Of a stretch of DNA of 64,000 nucleotides, positions 34,586-42,317 are shown in pieces. The notes beneath the pieces were generated by a model that searched no databases, was not told where the DNA came from, and worked only from the letters and a program-made list of their open reading frames with translations. Numbering within the stretch: position 1 is the stretch's first letter; every line of letters starts with the position of its first letter. The translations under genes and the position numbers were made by a program. The DNA is from Microbispora siamensis (GTDB lineage: Bacteria; Actinomycetota; Actinomycetes; Streptosporangiales; Streptosporangiaceae), in NCBI RefSeq assembly GCF_016863095.1, contig NZ_BOOF01000033.1, forward strand, positions 1-64,000, written 5' to 3'.

Positions 34586-37500
34586 TCACGAATTCACCGT
34601 GTCGAGCGCCCGCAGCGCCTCCTCACGCCAGTGCGGCGAGCCGAGCTGTCCGGCGACGGCCGCGGCCGTGGCGTAGTGCTCCGCCGCCGCGGCGGGATCG
34701 CCCAGGAACTCCGCCAGCCGCCCGAGCACGAGGCCGGTGGGGCCGAGCGTGATCGCGACGGTGTGCAGGCCGGCCATCTCACCCCGGAACGGAAGGAGAA
34801 GCCGGTAGCACTCCTCGGCCACCTCCCGCGCGCCGAGGGCCATCGCGGTGCCGGCGCGGAGCGCCACGTTGATCGTGTGATAGACCCACCGGGTCGGCCA
34901 GCGGTCCGGCCAGGCGGACCGGGCCTCCTCAAGACGCCCGGCGGCGACCAGCGCGCCGACGTAGAACTCGTCGATCTCATCGGGGATGGCCTCGCGGGCG
35001 GCGGCCAGTTCGGCCACCGACTCGTGCGCACGGCCACAGGCGAGGCGTACGACGAACCGGGCCAGGCTCCCGAAGACCACGTCGTTCTGGCCCCCCGCCT
35101 CTCCCATCCGGCCGGACAGCACCGTGTAGGCCGCCTCGGCCTGCTCGAACTCTCCCTCCACCAGGAGGCGAAGGGCGTCGAGGAACGCGATGATGGCCAG
35201 GACGAGGCCCAACTGGCCGCTGGTGGAGTATTCCACCGCCCGCGCGGCGTGCGTCTGGGCCGTGGCCCAGTCGTTGCGCCCCAGCGCGACCATGCTCAGC
35301 GCGTGGTGAGCGACGGTCTGGTAGCCGAGCAGCCCGTCCCGGGCGGAGATCTCCAGCAGCTCGTGCCCGATCGCCTCCAGCTCGTCGCGGTGGCCCGGCA
35401 CGAACGTCGCCCAGTAGCGCGCGTTGAGCGCCAGGCACAGCAGGCGAGGGTCGCCGAGGCCGCGGGCGATCTCGACGGCCTCGGCGCTCGCGGTCGCCAC
35501 GAGCTCTTCGTCGTGACCGCCCATCTCGTAGGCCAGGGCGGCGAGCAGCCGGCAGCGCGGTTCGCCGGCCACGACCGGCAGGCAGGAGCGGATCGCGTCC
35601 ACGAGGTTGGGGTCGGCAGCGGGGTCGTTCTTCCAGATCATGGGCGCGTCGTTGGCGACCGCGGCGCGGGCGACGGCGAGGGGGTCGCCGAGCCGCCGAG
35701 CCATCGCCAGGGCACGCTTGCGCGTGGCCGCCGCCCGTACGAGGTCACCCGCGCTCGCCTGCGCGGAGACCAGGCGGCACAGCAGGTCCAGCCGGAGGTC
35801 GTCCGCGGGCTCGGTCGCGAGGTCCAGGGCCTCGAGTGCGCCCTCGAGCAGGGTCGCCGCCTCCCTGTGGGCGTACACGCCGGACGCCTGCTCGGCCGCC
35901 CGGCGTGCGTACTCCGCGGCCGCGCGCGCCGTGGCCGGAGTGGCGGCGGCGAGCGCGTGGTAGCCGAGCGCGCCGACGTCCCCCGGGTGCACCCGCTCCA
36001 GCGCGGTGAGGACCTTCGCGTGCAGCCGCGTACGGCGCAGCCGGGAGATGTCCTCGTAGAGGGTCTCGCGGACCAGGACGTGCGTGAACCGGACCCTGCC
36101 GGGGGCCGGCTCGGTGAGCAGCCCGGCGAGCACTCCCGCCTCCAGGCCGTCGAGGACGGTCTCCTCGTCGCCGTCCTGCACGGCGACCAGCACATCGATG
36201 TCGGCGTCCCGGCCCATGACGGCGGCGTTGCGCAGCGTCGTCTGCGCCGTCGCGGGCAGACGGGCGATCCGCCTGCGGATGAGGTCGCGGACCCCTGGCG
36301 GCAGCGAGCGCGCCGCCGCTGCCCCCTCGGTCGCCAGCAGCCGGCCGGTCTCGGCCACGAACAGCGGATTGCCTCCGGTGCGCTCGGCGACCGTCCGGGC
36401 GGTGCCGGCGTCCACCTCCATGCCGGATCGTTCCACCAGCAGGCGCCGGACGTCGTCCTCCCCGAGCCCCTGCAGGGTCACGTTCTCGGCCGTCTGCACG
36501 GCCAGGGCGGCTCCGGTCGCCATCAGGTCGTCGCCGGCCTCGGACGGCCGGTGGGTCAGGACCACCAGGATCGCGGTGCCCGCCAGCCTGGCCCCCAGGT
36601 GGCGCAGCAACTCGAGGGTCGTGTCGTCGGCGCGGTGCACGTCCTCCAGCACGAGCAGCAGCGGTCCCGGCACGCTCTCCAGGTAGTCGCCCACCGCCTG
36701 GGCGAGCCGGAACTGACCGGCACCGGGGGAGTCCTCCTTCAACAGGGGCGCGAGCCGCGCCTCCGTCGCGGGATCCGGGGGATGGGCGGAGAACAGTGTC
36801 CGCAGAACCTCGGTCCACGCCCACGCGGGAGGCACTCCGCCGAGGGTCTCGGGGCACCGGCCGACCGCGACCTGCCAGCCCTCGTCGCCGAGACGGCGCA
36901 GCAGGGCGTCGGCCAGCGTGCTCTTGCCCGCGCCGGGATCCCCGCCGACCCAGGCCACGCGAAAACCGTGCCCGGCCTGCCCGGCGGCCGAGACCAGGCG
37001 GGCGAGCTCCGCCGTACGGCCGATCACCCGGGGCGGCGGCGCGGCCGGTGACGGAGCACGCGGCGACTGCGCGGCCGCTGCCTGTGCGGCGGGTGGCAGG
37101 GCCGGAGATGCGGGCGCGGTGACGGTCTTCGGCGCGTCGAGGGCCTCGCTGTGCGCGAGGATGCCGGCTTCGAGCGCCCGCAGGGCGGGTCCCGGGTCCA
37201 TGCCCAGCTCTTCCGCGAGCCTGGCCCGAGTCCTGCGCAGCGCCGCCAGGGCGTCGGCCTGCCGTCCGGAGCGGTAGTAGGCGAGGGCCAGGAGCCGTAC
37301 GGCGTCCTCACGCAGCGGGTGGTCGGCGACGTGCCGCTCCAGCTCCGGCACCACCTCGGCATGCCGGCCGAGCGCGAGCTTCGCCTCCGCGCGATACTCG
37401 GCCGCCAGGACCCGCAGCTCCTCCAGCCGCGCCGCCTCCGGCACCGCCCAGTCCTCGTCGCCGAACTCGGCGAAGGCGGCCCCCCTCCACAGCGCCAGGG

Positions 37501-37900
37501 CCTCGTCGACCACCCGCAGTGCCCCCGCCGGATCTCCCTCGGCGAGGAGGGCCGACGCGGTGTTCACGAGCGTGGGGAGGCGCCACGCGTCGACGGACTC
37601 GGCGTCGAGGTGCAGCGCGTATCCGGGTGGAGCGGTCACCAGGACCTTCGCCGGGGTCCGCGGCGCGCGGCCGGGTTCGAGGAGACGGCGCAGGTTGGAG
37701 ACGTAGACCTGCAGCGCGCCCAGCGCCTTCGGCGGGGGCTGGCCCTGCCACAGGTCGTCGATGAACCGGTCGGTGGAGATCACGTGCCCGCCGGCGCAGA
37801 CCAGGCGCGCCAGCACCGCCCGCTGCAGCGGCGGCCCCAGATCGACAGGACGCCCGCCCACTTCGGCCCGGAGCTGGCCGAGAACCCATAAACGCACCAT
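34586..37900 (-). CDS. AfsR/SARP-like BTAD-ATPase-TPR regulator (copy 1)
   Basis: A 1104-aa regulator. Domains in order: OmpR-type winged helix (~1-95, WVLGQLRAEVGGRPVDLGPP ... LQVYVSNLRRLLEPGRAPRTP), BTAD (~100-250, ending LAEELGMDPGPALRALE), an Ala/Pro linker, a STAND-type ATPase with Walker A GGDPGAGKST (~317) and Walker B-like LLLVLEDVHRADD, then a long TPR-like helical region. Such proteins activate secondary-metabolite or stress genes and use ATP-dependent oligomerisation. No biosynthetic core genes are nearby, so its target is not evident. The nearest downstream gene is a hemerythrin-like protein. It shares the exact layout of the 42318-45617 gene. Confidence 0.88.
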   Translation of the reverse strand: MVRLWVLGQLRAEVGGRPVDLGPPLQRAVLARLVCAGGHVISTDRFIDDLWQGQPPPKALGALQVYVSNLRRLLEPGRAPRTPAKVLVTAPPGYALHLDAESVDAWRLPTLVNTASALLAEGDPAGALRVVDEALALWRGAAFAEFGDEDWAVPEAARLEELRVLAAEYRAEAKLALGRHAEVVPELERHVADHPLREDAVRLLALAYYRSGRQADALAALRRTRARLAEELGMDPGPALRALEAGILAHSEALDAPKTVTAPASPALPPAAQAAAAQSPRAPSPAAPPPRVIGRTAELARLVSAAGQAGHGFRVAWVGGDPGAGKSTLADALLRRLGDEGWQVAVGRCPETLGGVPPAWAWTEVLRTLFSAHPPDPATEARLAPLLKEDSPGAGQFRLAQAVGDYLESVPGPLLLVLEDVHRADDTTLELLRHLGARLAGTAILVVLTHRPSEAGDDLMATGAALAVQTAENVTLQGLGEDDVRRLLVERSGMEVDAGTARTVAERTGGNPLFVAETGRLLATEGAAAARSLPPGVRDLIRRRIARLPATAQTTLRNAAVMGRDADIDVLVAVQDGDEETVLDGLEAGVLAGLLTEPAPGRVRFTHVLVRETLYEDISRLRRTRLHAKVLTALERVHPGDVGALGYHALAAATPATARAAAEYARRAAEQASGVYAHREAATLLEGALEALDLATEPADDLRLDLLCRLVSAQASAGDLVRAAATRKRALAMARRLGDPLAVARAAVANDAPMIWKNDPAADPNLVDAIRSCLPVVAGEPRCRLLAALAYEMGGHDEELVATASAEAVEIARGLGDPRLLCLALNARYWATFVPGHRDELEAIGHELLEISARDGLLGYQTVAHHALSMVALGRNDWATAQTHAARAVEYSTSGQLGLVLAIIAFLDALRLLVEGEFEQAEAAYTVLSGRMGEAGGQNDVVFGSLARFVVRLACGRAHESVAELAAAREAIPDEIDEFYVGALVAAGRLEEARSAWPDRWPTRWVYHTINVALRAGTAMALGAREVAEECYRLLLPFRGEMAGLHTVAITLGPTGLVLGRLAEFLGDPAAAAEHYATAAAVAGQLGSPHWREEALRALDTVNS

Positions 37901-37960
37901 TTCCAGGAGAGCTTAGGGACCGTTCCCGTCCCCGGCATAGATCCGCATTCGCCGATCGAC

Positions 37961-37997
37961 GCGCGGCCCGCTCCGGCTCAGGACCGGTGGGCCGCGC
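37961..37997 (-). terminator. Terminator hairpin after the MDR dehydrogenase
   Basis: GCGCGGCCC (37961-37969) pairs with GGGCCGCGC (37989-37997), with an inner CCGG/CCGG stem. It lies 20 nt past the dehydrogenase stop and before the AfsR-like gene on the same strand. Confidence 0.7.
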
Positions 37998-38016
37998 CAC
38001 GCCTGCGGCGGCGCGC

Positions 38017-39066
38017 TCAGACGGTGACGACGAGCTTGGTCGCCGAGATGCCTCCCCGGAGTTGCCGCAGCGCGTCGGGGACGCGGGCGAGTCCGTGGCC
38101 GACGACGGTCGCGTCCGGTGCGGCCCGGTAGGCGCCGGTGGCGAGCGCGGCCGGGAGGAAGCCGGTGTAGATCGCGGGTCCGACCTCGTTGTCCTTGAGG
38201 GTGCCGCCCCAGATCCCGCTCACCCGCACCCCGGGTCGCCGTGCCCACGGGGGCCGTATGCGTACGAGCCGCTCGGGCTGCGCCGACGCGACGCGCTTGC
38301 TGCCCGTGGTGCGGGACGCGATCGCGACCGCCGGTGCGAGTGACCCGGATCCGATGGCGAGCGTGCCGGCGAGCGGGCTGTCGCCGATCCGGTCCACGAT
38401 CTCGTCGACCGCGGCGGGGCTGCGGCGGTCGACCGTCTCGGCCGCGCCCAGAGACCTGACGTAGTCGAAGTTGCGCGGAGAGGCGGTCGCCACCACGCGA
38501 TAGCCGGCGTTACGGGCGAGCTGGATCGCGTTGCTCCCGACGCTCGTCGAACCGCCCCACACGAGCACCGTCTCCGACCGCTCGACGGGGTCGGCGCCGG
38601 GCATCGCCAGCCCGAGGTGGTCCTGCTGGAACATGCCGGTCGCCGCGGTCGAAAGCGCCAGCGGCAGCACGGCGGCCCTCTCGAAGGACAGCGAGTCGGG
38701 AATCGGGGAGACCATGTGCTGCATGAGCACGACATAGTGCTGGAAGGCGCCCTCCGCCGCGCGGTTCTGGGACTTCTCGACGCCGAACGCGTGCCCGACA
38801 ACGCGATCGCCCGGTCGTAGCCGCGTGACGCCTGTGCCGACCTCGACGACCTCGCCGGCGACATCCGAGCCCACCACGGCCGGGAAGGTCAGCCAGGGCA
38901 TGACCACCCGATACAGGAAGCCCGGTATGCCGTCGATGAAGTTAACGGCGACCGCCCGCACTCGGACGACGACCTCGTTCGCCCCCGGGGGTGTGTAGGG
39001 GGCGGGTCCCACCTCGAAGCGTGCGCCTCGCTTCGGCAGCCACAGTGCGACGTTCTGCTCGCTCAT
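38017..39066 (-). CDS. MDR-family alcohol dehydrogenase / quinone oxidoreductase
   Basis: A 349-aa medium-chain dehydrogenase/reductase. N-terminal GroES-like fold (YTPPGANEVVVRVRAVAVNFID), family motif VVGSDVAGEVVEVGTGVTRLRPGDRVVGH, and nucleotide-binding VLVWGGSTSVGSNAIQLARNAGY. Zinc ligands are not evident, so it is the zinc-independent enoyl/quinone reductase type. ATG 39066 gives the normal N-terminus; the frame is open 21 codons upstream through the operators. Divergent from a TetR gene with two palindromes between them, so it is very likely repressed by that regulator. Confidence 0.88.
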   Translation of the reverse strand: MSEQNVALWLPKRGARFEVGPAPYTPPGANEVVVRVRAVAVNFIDGIPGFLYRVVMPWLTFPAVVGSDVAGEVVEVGTGVTRLRPGDRVVGHAFGVEKSQNRAAEGAFQHYVVLMQHMVSPIPDSLSFERAAVLPLALSTAATGMFQQDHLGLAMPGADPVERSETVLVWGGSTSVGSNAIQLARNAGYRVVATASPRNFDYVRSLGAAETVDRRSPAAVDEIVDRIGDSPLAGTLAIGSGSLAPAVAIASRTTGSKRVASAQPERLVRIRPPWARRPGVRVSGIWGGTLKDNEVGPAIYTGFLPAALATGAYRAAPDATVVGHGLARVPDALRQLRGGISATKLVVTV

Positions 39067-39135
39067 CTCAAGGTCTCTTTTCCTCTGGGGCGATCGCTGG
39101 GCCGCGTCGTCGGATCGCGCGAGCCGCACCCGCAG

Positions 39136-39170
39136 ACTAGACAGTGTCTAGTATCTAGTCAATGTCTAGA
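39136..39170. promoter_or_regulatory. Paired TetR operators in the divergent promoter
   Basis: ACTAGACA-G-TGTCTAGT (39136-39152) is a perfect 17-bp palindrome. A second copy, TCTAGTCAATGTCTAGA (39154-39170), has one mismatched pair and lies 18 bp centre to centre. They occupy the 121-nt gap between the dehydrogenase and its divergent TetR gene and overlap the likely promoters. This is a textbook TetR autoregulatory arrangement. Confidence 0.75.
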
Positions 39171-39187
39171 TTCAGTACGATGAGGTC

Positions 39188-39781
39188 GTGACCGCTCGGC
39201 CTTTCCACCATGGCAATCTCCGTGCCGTGCTGCTCGACCGGGCGGAGGCGGTGCTGCGCGAGCGTGGGATCGACGCCCTGTCCCTCCGGGAACTGGCGCG
39301 TGAGGCGGGCGTCAGTCATGGAGCCCCCCGGAGCCATTTCATCGATCGGAGTGCGCTCCTCGACGCGCTGGCGGAACGGGGCTTCGTCCGGCTCGCCGAC
39401 GAGATTCGCGAGGCGGCTGCGAGCGAGCCCGACGACCACGCACGCGCCCTTCATGCGGCGGCCTCGGCGTACGTGAGGTTCGCCGTGAGGGAGCCGGCAC
39501 TGCTCGATCTCATGTTCGCGGCGAAGGTGGACGCCCCGTCGCAGGCGGTCCTAAGCGCCGCGGAGCGCCTGTTCGACACCATGACCGGCATCATGAGCGC
39601 GGGTGTCGGAGCGGGCGCCTATGACGCGGGCGACGTCGGCCGGCTGACGCTGCTGCTGGCCGCGACCTTTCAGGGCATCTCGGCGCTCGTCACGTCCCGG
39701 CGGATCACGATGTCTCAGGGCGAGGCGCTCATCGACGACGCGATCACCCGCTTCCTCGTGGGGCCGTCGGCCGGGCGGTAG
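39188..39781 (+). CDS. TetR/AcrR-family transcriptional regulator
   Basis: A 197-aa repressor with an N-terminal HTH (LLDRAEAVLRERGIDALS ... ELAREAGVSHGAPRSHFIDRSALLDAL) and a TetR C-terminal domain (HAAASAYVRFAVREPALLDLMF). Start GTG 39188 has no strong site; a TACGAT -10-like element 7 nt before it (39176-39181) suggests a leaderless mRNA. Paired palindromes in front of it and the divergent dehydrogenase are its probable operators. Confidence 0.88.
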   Translation: MTARPFHHGNLRAVLLDRAEAVLRERGIDALSLRELAREAGVSHGAPRSHFIDRSALLDALAERGFVRLADEIREAAASEPDDHARALHAAASAYVRFAVREPALLDLMFAAKVDAPSQAVLSAAERLFDTMTGIMSAGVGAGAYDAGDVGRLTLLLAATFQGISALVTSRRITMSQGEALIDDAITRFLVGPSAGR

Positions 39782-39985
39782 TCGTACCGCGGATACGGTC
39801 CGCTCGGGCGGGCGCGGTTCCCGCTCGTGCAGGTGCCCGATGATCGCGCACTGTCCGTTCCGGCGCTCCCTCCTGCCCGCGGGGGGATGTCCCTACGCCC
39901 CATCGGGGGGCCTCTCGGATTTCGCCCGGCATGCGTCTCGACGAGCGTGAGGGAGAACGGCACAACCCGAAGGAGGGCACGACGC

Positions 39986-41443
39986 ATGCGTGGCAGAACA
40001 CGACTCGTGGCCGCCGGGCTCGCGACGGCGGCGATGACGGCCGGGCTCGTCCCGGCGCAGGCGCGGGCCGCGGGCGACCGGCCGGTCATCGAATGGACGG
40101 CCTGCGCCGAGGGCGGGTTCCCGGCGGGAACGCGGTGCGGCACGCTCGACGTGCCGCTCGACTGGGCGCATCCGGACGGCAGGACGACGACCCTGCGCAT
40201 CGCGCGGCTGCCGGCCACCGATCCCGCCCGCCGGATCGGCAGCGTGCTGCACATCCCCGGCGGCCCCGGCAACAGCGGGATCGAGGACATCGAACAGGCG
40301 GCGGGCGACCTCGCCGGGATCCGGGAGCGCTTCGACCTCATCGCCTACGATCCGCGCAACACCGGGCTCGCCGCCAAACTGCCCGAGTCCTGCGCGCAGC
40401 CGGCGGTGCCGGCTCTGACCGAGCCCCGCGACCGGGCCGAGTACGATGCCCAGGCCGCGGCGATCGCCGCGGCCATCCGCGGGTGCCGGGCCGAGGACCG
40501 CAGCGGGCTGTACGGCAGGCTCGACTCGGTGTCGGTGGCCCGCGACACGGAGGCGATCCGCGTGGCCCTGGGAGAGCCACGGCTCAGTTTCATGACCGAG
40601 TCCGCCGGAGGGGTGCCGGCCGAGGCCTATCTACGGCTGTTCCCGGAACGCGTCCGCGCCATGTACCTGGACGGCGTGGTCGACCAGACCGCCGGCTGGA
40701 CGAACCAGAGCCTGCTGGGCTACCGGGACCTGCAGCGGATATTCGGCCGCTTCACCGCCTGGTGCGCGCAGACCGCCCCCTGCGCCCTGCACGGCGAGGA
40801 CGCCGGGAAGGTCTGGCGCGACCTCATCGCGCGGGCCGACAGGTCGCCGATCCCGGTCACCTCGGAGCGGTTCGGCCGGGGAAAGCTGACCGGCTCCTCC
40901 CTACGGTGGTTCGGGTTCGCCCCCGATCCCGGGCCCGGCGACTCCCGATGGCTCGCGTTCGCCGAGGCGGTGGACAAGGCCCGGCACGGCGACGGCTCGG
41001 GCTTCGCCGACGCCGCCCTCGGCAACGCCCGCGTCTGGACGATGCCCCTCATACTCGGCATGACCTGCGCCGACGACCGGGGCTACCACGGGTACGAGGA
41101 GTACGTCAGGGTACGCCGCGAGGCACGGAGGGTCTCGCCGAACTTCGGCGGCGCGGACCCCGACGCGCTCGGCTGCGCGGGGTGGCCGCTGCCGATCGCG
41201 AACCCGTCCCGGCCCCTGCCGGTCCGCGGTCTGCCGCCGCTGCTCGGCGCGGGCACCTGGGGCGACTTCGCGTGGACCGACAGCCTGGTCCGGCGGGTCC
41301 CCGGCTCGGCCACCGTGCGGTACCACGGGCCCGGCCACGTGCTCTACCTCTCCGGCAACCGGTGCGCGATCGGGCACGCCACGCGGTATCTCACGGACCT
41401 GACGCTGCCCCCGCCCGGCACCGTCTGCCTCCCCGGCGACTGA
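39986..41443 (+). CDS. Secreted alpha/beta hydrolase, TAP-like peptidase
   Basis: A 485-aa exported hydrolase of the tripeptidyl-aminopeptidase-like group. The signal peptide spans residues 1-30 (TRLVAAGLATAAMTAGL ... ARA). The oxyanion loop HIPGGPGNSG, YDPRNTG and CGTLDVPLDW are typical, as is the C-terminal TAP-like segment (YHGPGHVLYLSGNRCAIGHATRYL ... GTVC). The nucleophile elbow is unusual: FMTESAGG (Ser196) instead of the common G-x-S-Y-G. Expected to release N-terminal peptides outside the cell. ATG 39986 follows an AAGGAGGG site; upstream in-frame sequence is not conserved. Confidence 0.87.
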   Translation: MRGRTRLVAAGLATAAMTAGLVPAQARAAGDRPVIEWTACAEGGFPAGTRCGTLDVPLDWAHPDGRTTTLRIARLPATDPARRIGSVLHIPGGPGNSGIEDIEQAAGDLAGIRERFDLIAYDPRNTGLAAKLPESCAQPAVPALTEPRDRAEYDAQAAAIAAAIRGCRAEDRSGLYGRLDSVSVARDTEAIRVALGEPRLSFMTESAGGVPAEAYLRLFPERVRAMYLDGVVDQTAGWTNQSLLGYRDLQRIFGRFTAWCAQTAPCALHGEDAGKVWRDLIARADRSPIPVTSERFGRGKLTGSSLRWFGFAPDPGPGDSRWLAFAEAVDKARHGDGSGFADAALGNARVWTMPLILGMTCADDRGYHGYEEYVRVRREARRVSPNFGGADPDALGCAGWPLPIANPSRPLPVRGLPPLLGAGTWGDFAWTDSLVRRVPGSATVRYHGPGHVLYLSGNRCAIGHATRYLTDLTLPPPGTVCLPGD

Positions 41444-41458
41444 CCGGGGTCCCCGGGC

Positions 41459-41489
41459 GCGGCCTCCGCACCGCCGTGGCGGAGGCCGC
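41459..41489. terminator. Bidirectional terminator hairpin
   Basis: A perfect 11-bp stem, GCGGCCTCCGC (41459-41469) with GCGGAGGCCGC (41479-41489), and a 9-nt loop. It sits between the convergent TAP-like peptidase and second hemerythrin genes. Confidence 0.8.
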
Positions 41490-41512
41490 CGGCCGGGTCA
41501 CCCGTACACCTG

Positions 41513-42160
41513 TCACCCGTATACCTGGGAGACCCGGCGTTCGTAGGCGCGGCGCCAGGAGAGCCGGTAGAGGATCCGCATGATGGCCGGAGCGGTCCTG
41601 AAGATGTGGTCGCGGTCGGCGGGGGTGGCGAGGTCGAGCAGCCAGGCGGCCAGCATCGGCAGATCGCGGCCGTGGCTCTTGGTGACCTTCTTGCCCGACT
41701 CCTCCCACCAGGCCGCGCTGACGTGCTCCCTGATCAGCGGGACGACCTCGGACTCCTCCAGGTCGAGGTGGGTGTTCAGCAACCGGTCGAGCGCGCGTAG
41801 GTCGGCCGCGACCTCGGGGGCCGGCCTGCCGCCGCCGGAGAGCCTGCCGATGACCGTGTCCATCTCCTGGTGGTCGGCCTCCAGCCGGTCCAGCGTCGCG
41901 GCGGCTTGCGGGACGAGACCGCGCAGCAGCGGCCAGATCGCCTCGTCCTCCTCGGTGTGGTGATGGTGCAGGGCGCGCAGCAGCAGCGCGAGGTGCTCGT
42001 CGACGATCCCGCGGCGCCGCTCGTCGCGGGGGTCGCAGCGGTCGAGGACCTCGGCCAGCCTGCCGAACTCGCGCCGCAGGCCGGCGTGGAAGACGAGGAA
42101 CGTGACGAGGTCGGGAGCGGGGTCGCCCGGTCGGCGCCGGGTCTGCGTCGGTGTTGTCAT
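41513..42160 (-). CDS. Hemerythrin-like domain protein (copy 2)
   Basis: A 215-aa HHE-type protein with LHHHHTEEDEAIWPLL, ADHQEMDTVI and NTHLDLEESEVVPLIREHV. It has the same design as the copy at 33865-34533, including a 60-residue C-terminal extension ending in a basic hydrophobic segment (APAIMRILYRLSWRRAYERR). It follows an AfsR-like regulator on the same strand, as copy 1 does. Likely diiron-binding; role in O2, NO or redox sensing is inferred from the family. Confidence 0.83.
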   Translation of the reverse strand: MTTPTQTRRRPGDPAPDLVTFLVFHAGLRREFGRLAEVLDRCDPRDERRRGIVDEHLALLLRALHHHHTEEDEAIWPLLRGLVPQAAATLDRLEADHQEMDTVIGRLSGGGRPAPEVAADLRALDRLLNTHLDLEESEVVPLIREHVSAAWWEESGKKVTKSHGRDLPMLAAWLLDLATPADRDHIFRTAPAIMRILYRLSWRRAYERRVSQVYG

Positions 42161-42317
42161 GGCTTCACGATGGAGCCGCCGCCTTCACCGCCACTCAACG
42201 GCCACTTGCGGCCCACTCCCGGCGGCGACGCCGTACGGAAGGATCGCCGCGGCGGCGGGGTGGTCGCGGCGCGGCCTGCGGCGTCCCCGGCCGCGGGCTG
42301 AGGCCGGACGCGCCGGG

